Below, piece by piece: positions 6,921-14,055 of a stretch of 14,244 nt of DNA. A program made the position numbers and the translations under genes. The stretch lies in contig JAGQSP010000346.1 of assembly GCA_020439485.1 (NCBI GenBank), forward strand, positions 1 through 14,244, given 5' to 3'. Source of the DNA: Acidimicrobiales bacterium. Lineage in GTDB: Bacteria > Actinomycetota > Acidimicrobiia > Acidimicrobiales > Poriferisodalaceae. Under the pieces are notes generated by a model. The model was not told where the DNA came from, searched no databases, and was given only the letters and a program-made list of their open reading frames with translations. Position 1 is the first letter of the stretch. Each line of letters opens with the position of its first letter.

Positions 6921-7772
6921 ATGGTGAACGACCAGTCCCCACCAGCCGACGAGCGAGGGCTTTTTCTCGACGACCTCGAGGCCAAATTCGACACCTTCCA
7001 GGCGCTGCGCAAGTCCGACAAGGCGGCCGCCGACGCTGTCCTCGACCAGCTGGGCGCAAGCGACGAGCTCGACCGGCAGATACTGCTGGAAGTCTCCGCC
7101 AGACGCCCACTGGGCAGGCCCGATCGCTTCCCGGCCGCCCATGCCCTGGCGGTGCGCTCGCTCGAGGTTCTCGACCGCAACGGCACGCGCCAGATAAAGG
7201 TCAAGGCGGCCGGTCCGCTCGACCCCGTCGCCTCCTATCTGGTCCAGCTGGTGACCGGGTTCATCGTGCGCAGCTACGTGTCGAGCGCCATCGACTCGAT
7301 GCACAAGCTCTACGCCAGGCGTTGGGCCAATGCGCTGGTAGACGACCCCGCCAGGGCGATGCTGGGGCGGGCGCGGTACGAAACCGAGAAGCTGCAGAGC
7401 GGATTCAAACGAAACCCGCTGGGTGTGCCCACCTTCCTGCTCGGTGGCGCCGCCGTGTCGGCGGCGGGCACGGCGATGCAACAGGTGGTGACCTCGGCTC
7501 TGACTTCGACTTGGAGCAAGGTCGTTGCCACCATCGTGCTGGCTGCGGTGTTCGGCGCCATCAGCTGGATCGTCATCCGGGGCGCAGCCATCGCCAGGCG
7601 CCGAATCAGGCTGACCAGCCGAGATGCCCTCGACGCGCTCTGGGAAACCATCGGACGCTGCGGCCATCCGCCCGGCGACCAGTCGAAGACCTTTGCTCTG
7701 ATCGCTCTGATCATCCTCGCCGTCGGCTGGCTGAGTATCCCGATCGGGTTGGTCGTGAGTTTCCTCACCTGA
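6921..7772 (+). CDS. Unrecognised multi-pass membrane protein
   Basis: This encodes 283 residues that I cannot assign to a family. The N-terminal ~95 residues are soluble and charged, probably helical (LEAKFDTFQALRKSDKAAAD onwards). A moderately hydrophobic stretch lies near 104-118, then an amphipathic region. Three hydrophobic segments near 170-192, 200-225 and 256-281 look like membrane helices, with basic ARRRIR after the second. The last helix ends the protein at SFLT. ATG 6921 is chosen because GGAG lies 8 nt upstream (6909-6912); the frame is open to 6867. It is transcribed toward smpB, 43 nt away, and may share its message. It diverges from the lipoprotein gene. The reading frame is convincing by length and composition; the role is unknown. 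Confidence 0.78.
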   Translation: MVNDQSPPADERGLFLDDLEAKFDTFQALRKSDKAAADAVLDQLGASDELDRQILLEVSARRPLGRPDRFPAAHALAVRSLEVLDRNGTRQIKVKAAGPLDPVASYLVQLVTGFIVRSYVSSAIDSMHKLYARRWANALVDDPARAMLGRARYETEKLQSGFKRNPLGVPTFLLGGAAVSAAGTAMQQVVTSALTSTWSKVVATIVLAAVFGAISWIVIRGAAIARRRIRLTSRDALDALWETIGRCGHPPGDQSKTFALIALIILAVGWLSIPIGLVVSFLT

Positions 7773-7815
7773 TCTGGGGCCTATCTGCGTACGCTCTTCC
7801 CAGGAGTTCGAAGGC

Positions 7816-8304
7816 ATGGTCAAGCAGCACGACAACGGAGATCGCGTCATCTCGTCCAACCGGCGCGCCCGGCGTAACTACGACGTGCTCGACACCTACG
7901 AGGCCGGCATCCAACTCTCGGGGTCCGAGGTCAAGTCGTTGCGCGACGCCAAGGTGCAGATAGCCGACGGTTTCGCCCGGGTCGACAACAAGGGCGAGGT
8001 CTGGCTTCACGGAGTGGTCATCTCTCCTTGGGCCCACTCTTCTCGCCACACCGGTCACATCACCGACCGGCGACGCAAACTGCTGTTGCACCGAGCCGAA
8101 ATCGACAAGCTGCGGGCGCGTACCGAACAAGAGCACCTGTCGCTCATCCCGATGTCGATCTATTTCAAGGACGGACGGGCCAAGGTCGAGTTGGCGCTGG
8201 CCCGCGGTCGCCGCGACTACGACAAGCGCCAGGTGATCGCCAAGCGCGACGCAGACCTCGAGGCTCGACGTGCCCTGGCTCATCGCTCCCGGCGCCGCGA
8301 CTAG
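7816..8304 (+). CDS. smpB: SsrA-binding protein SmpB
   Basis: SmpB binds tmRNA and delivers it to ribosomes stalled on messages that lack a stop codon. The 162-residue length is normal. Family blocks include SNRRARRNYDVLDTYEAGI, LSGSEVKSLRDAKVQIADGF, the VWLHGVVISPW strand, RRRKLLLHRAEI and LIPMSIYFKDGRAKVELAL. The C-terminus is strongly basic (ALAHRSRRRD), as expected of the tail that enters the empty decoding channel. ATG 7816 has AGGAG 9 nt upstream. The gene lies 54 nt before the tmRNA gene on the same strand, the common bacterial pairing. Its stop codon is in the loop of a GC stem-loop. Confidence 0.97.
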   Translation: MVKQHDNGDRVISSNRRARRNYDVLDTYEAGIQLSGSEVKSLRDAKVQIADGFARVDNKGEVWLHGVVISPWAHSSRHTGHITDRRRKLLLHRAEIDKLRARTEQEHLSLIPMSIYFKDGRAKVELALARGRRDYDKRQVIAKRDADLEARRALAHRSRRRD

Positions 8305-8312
8305 TCGCCGGG
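8288..8312 (+). terminator. GC stem-loop around the smpB stop codon
   Basis: CCCGGCG (8288-8294) pairs exactly with CGCCGGG (8306-8312). The 11-nt loop (8295-8305) contains the TAG stop at 8302-8304. It could terminate or attenuate smpB transcription before the tmRNA gene, or act as a processing or stability element. No T-tract follows. Confidence 0.45.
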
Positions 8313-8332
8313 GAGCTGTCACACCCGGCCGA

Positions 8333-8338
8333 TACAAT
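8333..8338 (+). promoter_or_regulatory. Candidate -10 box of the tmRNA gene
   Basis: TACAAT, a near-consensus -10, lies 20 nt upstream of the mature tmRNA 5' end. That leaves room for a short leader removed by RNase P. I see no good -35 at the expected distance. The smpB stem-loop just upstream fits a separate promoter for ssrA. Confidence 0.4.
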
Positions 8339-8358
8339 CGAAGGACCAATTCACACCA

Positions 8359-8736
8359 GGGGGTGATCGGTTTCGACTTCGGCAGTTGAAGTGAGAGAAG
8401 CGAGCCGTGGTCTCCGGAGCCACGTTAAAGAGCCGGAACACACAACAAACGCCAACGTTTCTAACGACGACCTGGCGCTCGCTGCCTGATCAAGCTTCGG
8501 CTTAGTCAGTAAGTGAGTTGGCCGCCGATTCCATGCCCTGCGGAGTCGGCGTGCCTTCATGAAGCGGGGCTCATCTGCAACGAATGCCGACGGCTTTGCG
8601 GAAACATCTCAGTCGGATAAGGAGCTTGCGGGCTGTCGATGGCCCTCATCCTCCCGACAATCGCTCATCGACTGCGCTCGGAGAAGACTCATAGATGCGT
8701 CGAAGGACGCGGGTTCGATTCCCGCCACCTCCACCA
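8359..8736 (+). ncRNA. ssrA: Transfer-messenger RNA (tmRNA, one-piece)
   Basis: This RNA acts as both tRNA-Ala and mRNA to rescue stalled ribosomes with SmpB. The 5' end GGGGGTG (8359-8365) pairs with CACCTCC (8726-8732) as a 7-bp acceptor stem with one G-U, followed by discriminator A and an encoded CCA (8734-8736). The 5' part contains the conserved GATCGGTTTCGACTTC, and the 3' part a T-arm with stem GCGGG/CCCGC and loop TTCGATT. A hairpin CGTGG/CCACG near 8405-8424 fits the pseudoknot before the tag. The length of 378 nt is typical of one-piece tmRNA. It follows smpB on the same strand and is followed by a strong hairpin. Confidence 0.97.
8451..8489 (+). other. tmRNA tag-peptide reading frame
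   Basis: The resume codon GCC (8451-8453) starts a 12-codon frame encoding ANVSNDDLALAA and ends at TGA (8487-8489). The resume codon is preceded by an A-rich stretch (AACAAAC). The end LALAA matches the usual degradation signal, recognised in other bacteria by ClpXP and helped by SspB-type adaptors. The frame was chosen by the ALAA end; the analogous M. tuberculosis tag also begins at a GCC codon. Confidence 0.88.
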
Positions 8737-8737
8737 C

Positions 8738-8789
8738 ACGACACTGGCCGGTCGGCCCTGCCTTGGGTCTGGCAACCGGTCGGTGTCGT
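8738..8789 (+). terminator. Probable ssrA terminator hairpin
   Basis: Starting 2 nt after the tmRNA CCA, ACGACAC (8738-8744) pairs with GTGTCGT (8783-8789). The pairing continues inward through 8745-8752 against 8775-8782, giving about 15 bp with two wobble pairs and a loop of about 22 nt that can fold further. No T-tract follows. The position directly after a stable RNA supports a terminator, or a protective 3' structure before end maturation. Confidence 0.6.
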
Positions 8790-8815
8790 CGCGAGAGCCT
8801 TGTAGGGTCGGCCTA

Positions 8816-9316
8816 GTGAGTCTGCACAGACCTTCCCCCGACCCGGTGGGTCCAGGCCAAGAGTCTGTCTGGTCTTACCCGCGGCCGCCGGCTCTAGAAC
8901 GCGTCGAACGGCATGTCTGCGTCCGGCTGGGCGGTTTGGTGATCGCCGAAACCAAGCACGCCCTGCGGGTATTGGAGACATCACACCCGCCCACCTATTA
9001 CGTGCCGCACAACGGTGTCGAATGGAGCTTCTTCGAGCCCGCGGTCGGGACGAGTTTTTGTGAGTGGAAGGGCGATGCCACCTACTGGACGGTCACGGCT
9101 GGCACCGCCTCGGTCGTCGGCAGGGCCTGGAGCTACCAGAACCCGAGCCGCAGCTTCGCCGCGATAGCCGGCGCGGTCGCCTTCTACCCCGCCCACTTCG
9201 AGTGCTACGTCGACGACGAACGGGTGAGGCCCCAACCCGGGGAGTTCTATGGGGGCTGGATCACCGACGAGATCAAGGGCCCCTTCAAGGGAATCCCAGG
9301 CTCGATGTGGTGGTAG
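8816..9316 (+). CDS. DUF427 domain protein
   Basis: This 166-residue protein matches the DUF427 family across its whole length: VWSYPRPP near residue 18, the HVCVRLGGLVIAETKHALRV strand region, LETSHPPTYYVP, TSFCEWKGDATYWTV, AWSYQNPS, AFYPAHFEC, and the C-terminal RPQPGEFYGGWITDEIKGPF. Proteins of this family are small soluble beta-rich domains without an established reaction, common in actinobacteria. I chose GTG 8816, which has AGGG about 9 nt upstream (TAGGGT at 8803-8808 could also be a -10 box). The frame is open further back but would run into the tmRNA gene and its hairpin. It ends 4 nt from the stop of the convergent kinase gene. Confidence 0.88.
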   Translation: MSLHRPSPDPVGPGQESVWSYPRPPALERVERHVCVRLGGLVIAETKHALRVLETSHPPTYYVPHNGVEWSFFEPAVGTSFCEWKGDATYWTVTAGTASVVGRAWSYQNPSRSFAAIAGAVAFYPAHFECYVDDERVRPQPGEFYGGWITDEIKGPFKGIPGSMWW

Positions 9317-9320
9317 CCGG

Positions 9321-10382
9321 CTAGCCCAGCAAGTCCAGAGAGTCGTGGTCTATCGCCATGTCGGCGCTGCGCGAGGCCATCACGGCGAACATCTTGTTGC
9401 CCCGTTCGGTCTCGATGACTATCTGGCTGGCGACTACCGACATGAACAGGCCTGCCGGAGCCAAACGGCGATACTGCTCCCAAACCCATTCGGGTTGTAC
9501 TTGTACGCCCGCGGCACCAAGGCCAGCCGTGTACCGCTCGACGATGTCGGATTCGATCTCACGCCTCAATTCGGGTGTCGGGCCGGTGCCCATGAAATAT
9601 GACAGGTCGTTCAGCGGCGCACCGTGACTGACCGTCTGCCAGTCCACCACCGCCAGACCGGCCCGCGGGTGGAACATCATGTTGTCGAGGCGATAGTCGC
9701 CATGAGTAACCACCATCGGTCCGCCAGGAACGTCGATCCACTCGGCGACGTGTTCACCGAGACGTAGGGCAACATCGACATGGCGGGGGTCGACAAGGGG
9801 ACCGATCTGCTCGACCCATCCCGGCAGCAGCGTGCGATACAGGGCCGCGTGATGATCGACCGACTCGCCCACCCGGCGCATCAGCCACTCGATCTCGAAC
9901 AGCGACGGATCGTTCCACCTAGGAGCTTGAAGACCGACCAGCTGATCGACGGCGTCCTCGGCCTCGGCGGCACCGCAGCCGGCGATCTGGTCGCCCTGCC
10001 GTCTTGGCGCGAGGTCTTCGAGGATCAGTACGAAGTCGCCCACCTCGAGATCGACGTCGGCGTGATAACACCGCGCAACCCTGATGTCGACGGTGGCGGC
10101 GATATCGGTATAGAACCGCACCTCGCGCTGATAGGCGCCCGTCGACCCGGTCGCGCGGCTGGTGTCGTTGTCGGACGGGAACTTGCCCACGACGGTCCGC
10201 AGTGGATGATCGGGGTCTGACCAGGTGAGCTCATAGCGAACGTTCTCGCCCATCTGCCCCGAGCCGACCTGGGTTGCGGTGATGGCCTCGAGCTTGGCGC
10301 CGTCGCTGGCACCGGCTCGGTCGAGAACCCGCCCGAGCCAGTCGGCCGAGACGTTCTGGCCGTCGGAGATGAGTTCGATCAT
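9321..10382 (-). CDS. APH-fold phosphotransferase (aminoglycoside phosphotransferase family)
   Basis: This 353-residue soluble protein has the protein-kinase-like APH fold. Seen motifs are VVGKFPS with a candidate ATP-binding Lys67, REVRFY with Glu87, the catalytic loop HGDYRLDN (residues 227-234) and the metal-binding VVDWQTVSHG (Asp247). The family is broad: besides drug kinases it includes choline, homoserine and 4-hydroxyacyl-CoA kinases and the N-terminal domains of ACAD10/11. The neighbouring enoyl-CoA hydratase, 22 nt upstream in the same direction, favours an acyl or acyl-CoA substrate over an antibiotic. ATG 10382 has GAGGGG 8 nt upstream. It is the last gene of the minus-strand run from secA. 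Confidence 0.85.
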   Translation of the reverse strand: MIELISDGQNVSADWLGRVLDRAGASDGAKLEAITATQVGSGQMGENVRYELTWSDPDHPLRTVVGKFPSDNDTSRATGSTGAYQREVRFYTDIAATVDIRVARCYHADVDLEVGDFVLILEDLAPRRQGDQIAGCGAAEAEDAVDQLVGLQAPRWNDPSLFEIEWLMRRVGESVDHHAALYRTLLPGWVEQIGPLVDPRHVDVALRLGEHVAEWIDVPGGPMVVTHGDYRLDNMMFHPRAGLAVVDWQTVSHGAPLNDLSYFMGTGPTPELRREIESDIVERYTAGLGAAGVQVQPEWVWEQYRRLAPAGLFMSVVASQIVIETERGNKMFAVMASRSADMAIDHDSLDLLG

Positions 10383-10404
10383 CGAGTCAACCCCTCGATC
10401 ACGA

Positions 10405-11310
10405 TCACGAGAACCTCCGCTCTTCCCACCAGGGGAAGAAGTCTGGCATATCCGTTGCGGCCGACATCGTGAACTCGGCGGGGCGCTTCTCGAGGAACGA
10501 CACCACGCCCTCCTTGGCGTCGGCTCCCTGGCCAAGGGCCTTGATGGCCCGAGAGTCGACCTTGTGAGCCTCCATCGGGTGGTCGGCTCCGAGCATCTTC
10601 CACATCATGTGCCTGGTCATCGCGACCGAAACCGCCGACGTGTTCTGGGCGATCTCGGCGGCGATCTCGCGCGCCGCGGGCAAGAGATCGTCGGGTGCGT
10701 GCAGTGATCGGACCAAACCGCCGGCCAGGGCCTCATCGGCACCGAACACCCGACCCGAGAAAGTCCACTCGAGAGCCTGGCTGAGGCCGACCACCCGGGT
10801 GAGGAACCACGACGAACACGCCTCGGGGACGATGCCGCGCCGGGCGAACACGAAGCCCAGCTTGGCGCTGGTCGAAGCCAGCCGGATGTCCATCGGCAAG
10901 GTCATGGTGACGCCAACGCCCACAGCCGGACCATTGATGGCGGCGATCAGGGGCTTGCGGCTCTCGAACAGTCGAAGGGTCAGGCGACCGCCGCCGTCGC
11001 GCAGTCGCTCGAGCGCGTCATCGTCGCCCCGTTGTTGGTCGCGCTCGGACGCATCTGAACGATTGTCGTAGTCGAAGGTGTTGGCGCCCTCGCTGAGATC
11101 GGCACCGGCACAGAATCCACGACCCGCTCCGGTGACGATCACCGCTCTGACGTCGTCGTTGGCGTCGGTCTCGTCGATGGCGGAGATCATCTCGGCCATC
11201 ATCTTCGCCGTGAAGGCGTTGAGCCGATCGGGCCGGTTCAGCGTGATGGTGGCGATGTTGTCCTCGACATCGAGAGTGATCGTCTCGTAGGGCACGGGCG
11301 CTCCGTTCAT
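10405..11310 (-). CDS. Enoyl-CoA hydratase/isomerase (crotonase) family protein
   Basis: This 301-residue crotonase-fold protein binds an acyl-CoA in the cytosol, most likely hydrating or isomerising a 2-enoyl-CoA. Visible blocks are ITLNRPDRLNAFTAKM (residues 22-37), the oxyanion-hole segment GAGRGFCAGADLS (61-73), INGPAVGVGVTMTLPMDIRL (126-144), and FARRGIVPEACSSWFLTRVVG (155-175) with an acidic residue in the usual catalytic region. A charged stretch at about 78-108 (DYDNRSDASERDQQR) lengthens the loop after the oxyanion segment, as in several actinobacterial members. I chose ATG 11310, with GGAG 8 nt upstream; a GTG at 11334 would add eight residues. It lies 53 nt after ftsX and 22 nt before the APH-fold kinase. 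The precise reaction cannot be read from the sequence. Confidence 0.9.
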   Translation of the reverse strand: MNGAPVPYETITLDVEDNIATITLNRPDRLNAFTAKMMAEMISAIDETDANDDVRAVIVTGAGRGFCAGADLSEGANTFDYDNRSDASERDQQRGDDDALERLRDGGGRLTLRLFESRKPLIAAINGPAVGVGVTMTLPMDIRLASTSAKLGFVFARRGIVPEACSSWFLTRVVGLSQALEWTFSGRVFGADEALAGGLVRSLHAPDDLLPAAREIAAEIAQNTSAVSVAMTRHMMWKMLGADHPMEAHKVDSRAIKALGQGADAKEGVVSFLEKRPAEFTMSAATDMPDFFPWWEERRFS

Positions 11311-11318
11311 AGGCGGCG

Positions 11319-11322
11319 CTCC
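11319..11322 (-). promoter_or_regulatory. Ribosome-binding site deciding the start of the hydratase
   Basis: GGAG on the minus strand lies 8 nt before ATG 11310. It favours that start over GTG 11334, which would place this site inside the coding frame. Confidence 0.5.
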
Positions 11323-11363
11323 ATGTTGCCCCACCGGCGACGCCAGGACTCAACCGTGGCCGC

Positions 11364-12251
11364 TCAGACGTCGAGGAACTTCCCGGCGGCGAAGGCCGAG
11401 CCGATCGCACCGAGAAACAGCGCTATCAGCACAACCAGCAGCGCGGTGCTGCTGAACTGATCGGGCAAGACCTTGAGGTCACCGAAGATGGCCACGTCGC
11501 TCAGGTTGTTGAGGACACCACCCATCCAGCCGCGACTGCTGATCAGCAACAAGACACCGAGGACTCCGCCGACGAAGCCGTTGATGAGACCCTCGATGAT
11601 GAACGGGAAGCGGATGAACGAGTTGGTTGCCCCGACCAGCTTCTGGACCTCGATTTCGCGACGCCTGGCGAACATGGCGACCCGAATCGAGTTGTAGATC
11701 AAGAGCACCGATGCGAGCGCCAAGAACGCGGACAGCAACAACAACACCCGGTTCATGGTGGCGCCCAGATCGCGCAGTTGCCGGATGCTGTCTTGGGCGC
11801 TGACCACCTCGAACACCCCGGGCCTCACCGAGAACTGAGCCGCAAGCGAGGCGATGACATCGGCCGAGGCCTCGCGGGGCACTATGCGATATGAGGGTGG
11901 AAGACGCTCGGGGTCGACGGTGTCGGCGAAGTCGGGAAAGAACGTCACGAACTCGTTGTAGGCCTCGGCCTTTCCGAAGTACTTGACGTTCTCGACGTCG
12001 GGATGGCTGGACAGCTCTGCGCCGATCGAGTCGCTCTGGGCGCCGGTGATGGCAGGGTCGAGGAAGACGATGAACTCGACGCCCTCTTGCCAGCGCTGGG
12101 TTGCGTTATCGACGGCGTGGCGGGCCAGAAGCACGCCGCCAACCAGCATCGCGGCGATGGCCACGGTGAGAATTGCGGCCAAGGTCAAGGTGACGTTGCG
12201 GCGAATGTTGATGGAGGTTTCGCGAAGGAAGTATCCGAGACGGGCAATCAT
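11364..12251 (-). CDS. ftsX: Cell-division membrane protein FtsX
   Basis: FtsX is the membrane half of the FtsEX complex. It passes ATP-driven changes to extracellular peptidoglycan hydrolases during division. The 295 residues show the standard topology: a cytoplasmic start, TM1 near 22-43, a large external domain (about 44-167), then TM2 (168-188), TM3 (215-238) and TM4 (268-290). The cytoplasmic signature [20 protein letters not shown] (197-216) lies between TM2 and TM3. The ATG at 12251 overlaps the ftsE stop as ATGA. No M23 peptidase or EnvC-like partner gene follows, and smpB, which often does, lies 3 kb away on the other strand. Confidence 0.96.
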   Translation of the reverse strand: MIARLGYFLRETSINIRRNVTLTLAAILTVAIAAMLVGGVLLARHAVDNATQRWQEGVEFIVFLDPAITGAQSDSIGAELSSHPDVENVKYFGKAEAYNEFVTFFPDFADTVDPERLPPSYRIVPREASADVIASLAAQFSVRPGVFEVVSAQDSIRQLRDLGATMNRVLLLLSAFLALASVLLIYNSIRVAMFARRREIEVQKLVGATNSFIRFPFIIEGLINGFVGGVLGVLLLISSRGWMGGVLNNLSDVAIFGDLKVLPDQFSSTALLVVLIALFLGAIGSAFAAGKFLDV

Positions 12252-12943
12252 GAGTAGACGCCCTCCTTTTGATCTCGTACCAGCCGCCCGCTGTCGAGCT
12301 CGACGACCCGACGCCTCATCTCGTCGACGATGCCTCGGTCGTGAGTCGCCATGACGATAGTGGTTCCGGTCTTGTTGATGCGGTCGAGCAACCGCATGAT
12401 GCCCTTCGAAGTGACAGGGTCGAGGTTTCCCGTCGGCTCGTCTGCCAACAGGATCAGTGGTCTGTTGACGAACGCTCGCGCGATCGACACCCGCTGCTGC
12501 TCGCCACCGGACAGCTCGTGCGGGAAGTTCGACTCCTTGGAGGCCAGACCGACCAGGTCGAGGATGGCCGGGACCTGTGTCGCGACCACACTGGTGGGCC
12601 GCCCGATGACCTCGAGCGCAAACGCGACGTTCTCGTAGACGGTCTTGTTGGGCAGCAGCTTGAAGTCCTGGAAGACGCTGCCGATGTTGCGGCGCAGGTA
12701 AGGCACCTTCCACGAAGACAGCTCGTTGACCTCTTTGCCCGCAACCCACACTCGGCCACCGTCGGGCACCTCTTGTTTGGTGAGCAGGCGCAGCAGCGTC
12801 GACTTGCCCGAACCCGACGCCCCCACCAGGAAGACGAACTCGCCCTTGGCGATGTCGAGGCTGACGCCGTTGAGCGCGGCCGTGGGAGGCATGCTGCGGC
12901 CGCCAGGCCTATAGACCTTGGAAACATTCTCGAGTCGGATCAT
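12248..12943 (-). CDS. ftsE: Cell-division ATP-binding protein FtsE
   Basis: FtsE is the cytoplasmic ATPase of FtsEX. The 231 residues carry a full ABC nucleotide-binding domain: Walker [10 protein letters not shown] (41-49), Q-loop Gln92 in SVFQDFKLL, signature LSGGEQQR (144-151), Walker [13 protein letters not shown] (164-175), and switch His201 in [20 protein letters not shown] is typical of FtsE. The ATG at 12943 overlaps the prfB stop by 4 nt (ATGA), and its own stop overlaps ftsX in the same way, so stoichiometric expression by translational coupling is likely. Confidence 0.97.
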   Translation of the reverse strand: MIRLENVSKVYRPGGRSMPPTAALNGVSLDIAKGEFVFLVGASGSGKSTLLRLLTKQEVPDGGRVWVAGKEVNELSSWKVPYLRRNIGSVFQDFKLLPNKTVYENVAFALEVIGRPTSVVATQVPAILDLVGLASKESNFPHELSGGEQQRVSIARAFVNRPLILLADEPTGNLDPVTSKGIMRLLDRINKTGTTIVMATHDRGIVDEMRRRVVELDSGRLVRDQKEGVYS

Positions 12944-14055
12944 GACTCAGCGGCTCCGTGCTCCTGGTTCCAGCGCAACCACGCCTCCATGAACGCGTCG
13001 ACATCTCCGTCGAGCACTGAATCGGGATTGCCCACTTCGTAGCCCGATCTCAGGTCTTTCACCTGTTGATACGGAGCCAGCACATAGGACCTGATCTGGC
13101 TTCCCCATGCCACGTCGCGCTGTTCGCCCGCCAGAGCATTCATGGCAGCCTCGCGCTCTTCGCGCTGACGAGCGGCCAACTTGGCGGCCAACATCTGCAT
13201 GGCGCGGTCCTTGTTCTGGTGCTGGCTGCGTTCGTTCTGGCAGGCGACCACGGTGCCCGTCGGCAGGTGGGTGATACGAACCGCCGAGTCGGTGACGTTG
13301 ACGTGCTGACCACCCGCACCCGAGGACCGGTAGGTGTCGATACGCAGGTCTTTTTCGTCGATGTCGACCTCGTCGGAGACCGCGTCGAAGAACGGCACCA
13401 CCTTCAGGGCCGCGAAGGCGGTCTGGCGGCGGGCGTTGGCGTCGAAGGGCGAAATGCGCACCAGGCGGTGGACGCCGCGCTCGGCCTGGAGGTAACCGAA
13501 CGCATAGCGGCCCCGAACGATGAAGGTGGCAGACGAGATGCCTGCCTCCTGGCCTTCGGTGACCTCTTGGATCTCGACGTCGAAGCCCTTCTTGTCGGCC
13601 CAGCGCAGATACATGCGCAACAACATCTCGGCCCAGTCCTGGGCGTCGGTGCCGCCCGCACCCGAGTTGATGTCGCAGACCGCATCCTTGTCGTCGTGCT
13701 CGCCCGAAAGCAACGAACGCAGCTCGACATCGTCGAAGCGCCTGCCCAGATCGGTTATCGCGTCCGCGATCTCGGCTTCATGTGAATCGTCGCCCTCGTC
13801 GGCCGCCAGCTCGTACAAGACCTCGGTGTTCTCGAGGTCTTCGGTGAGACCCTCGAAAGTCGATATGTCGTCCTGAAGTTCGCGAAGCTCGGTGGTGACC
13901 TTGCGAGCCTGTTCTGGGTCGTCCCAGAGGTCGGGCCTGGAGGCATCGGATTCCAGTTGCACGACTCGGTCGCGGGCGGGGCCGATCCGCAGGTAGCCCT
14001 CGGCTTGAGACAGCCGGGCGTTCAGGTCCTTGAACGCGTCGGAGAAGTCTTTCAA
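12940..14055 (-). CDS. prfB: Peptide chain release factor 2
   Basis: RF2 reads UGA and UAA and triggers peptidyl-tRNA hydrolysis. The 371-residue length is typical. SPF at residues 202-204 (RISPFDA) is the RF2 stop-codon recognition tripeptide. [17 protein letters not shown] holds the GGQ motif (248-250). The start is taken as TTG 14055, which forms TTGA with the secA stop and has AAGGTAGG 6 nt upstream; homology to RF2 N-termini begins here ([14 protein letters not shown]). There is no internal UGA and no CTTTGA slip site, so the +1 programmed frameshift found in many bacteria is absent, as in many actinobacteria. Its own stop is UGA, which RF2 itself reads. Confidence 0.96.
   Translation of the reverse strand: MKDFSDAFKDLNARLSQAEGYLRIGPARDRVVQLESDASRPDLWDDPEQARKVTTELRELQDDISTFEGLTEDLENTEVLYELAADEGDDSHEAEIADAITDLGRRFDDVELRSLLSGEHDDKDAVCDINSGAGGTDAQDWAEMLLRMYLRWADKKGFDVEIQEVTEGQEAGISSATFIVRGRYAFGYLQAERGVHRLVRISPFDANARRQTAFAALKVVPFFDAVSDEVDIDEKDLRIDTYRSSGAGGQHVNVTDSAVRITHLPTGTVVACQNERSQHQNKDRAMQMLAAKLAARQREEREAAMNALAGEQRDVAWGSQIRSYVLAPYQQVKDLRSGYEVGNPDSVLDGDVDAFMEAWLRWNQEHGAAES

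Noticed and set aside
6828..7859. Long upstream extension of the Thr-rich lipoprotein frame
   Set aside because: It is antisense to the membrane-protein gene and would bury the clear signal peptide and lipobox inside the protein.
8690..8736. Stand-alone tRNA suggested by the T-arm and CCA
   Set aside because: There is no D-arm or anticodon arm beside it. It is the tRNA-like 3' end of tmRNA, pairing with 8359-8365.
8559..8816. Open frames across the tmRNA gene, including an extended DUF427 start at 8639
   Set aside because: They lie in the tmRNA gene and its hairpin. DUF427 similarity and a ribosome site support GTG 8816.
9321..10382. Antibiotic-resistance aminoglycoside phosphotransferase
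   Set aside because: Only the general APH fold is visible, and the context is acyl-CoA metabolism. Nothing marks a mobile resistance gene.
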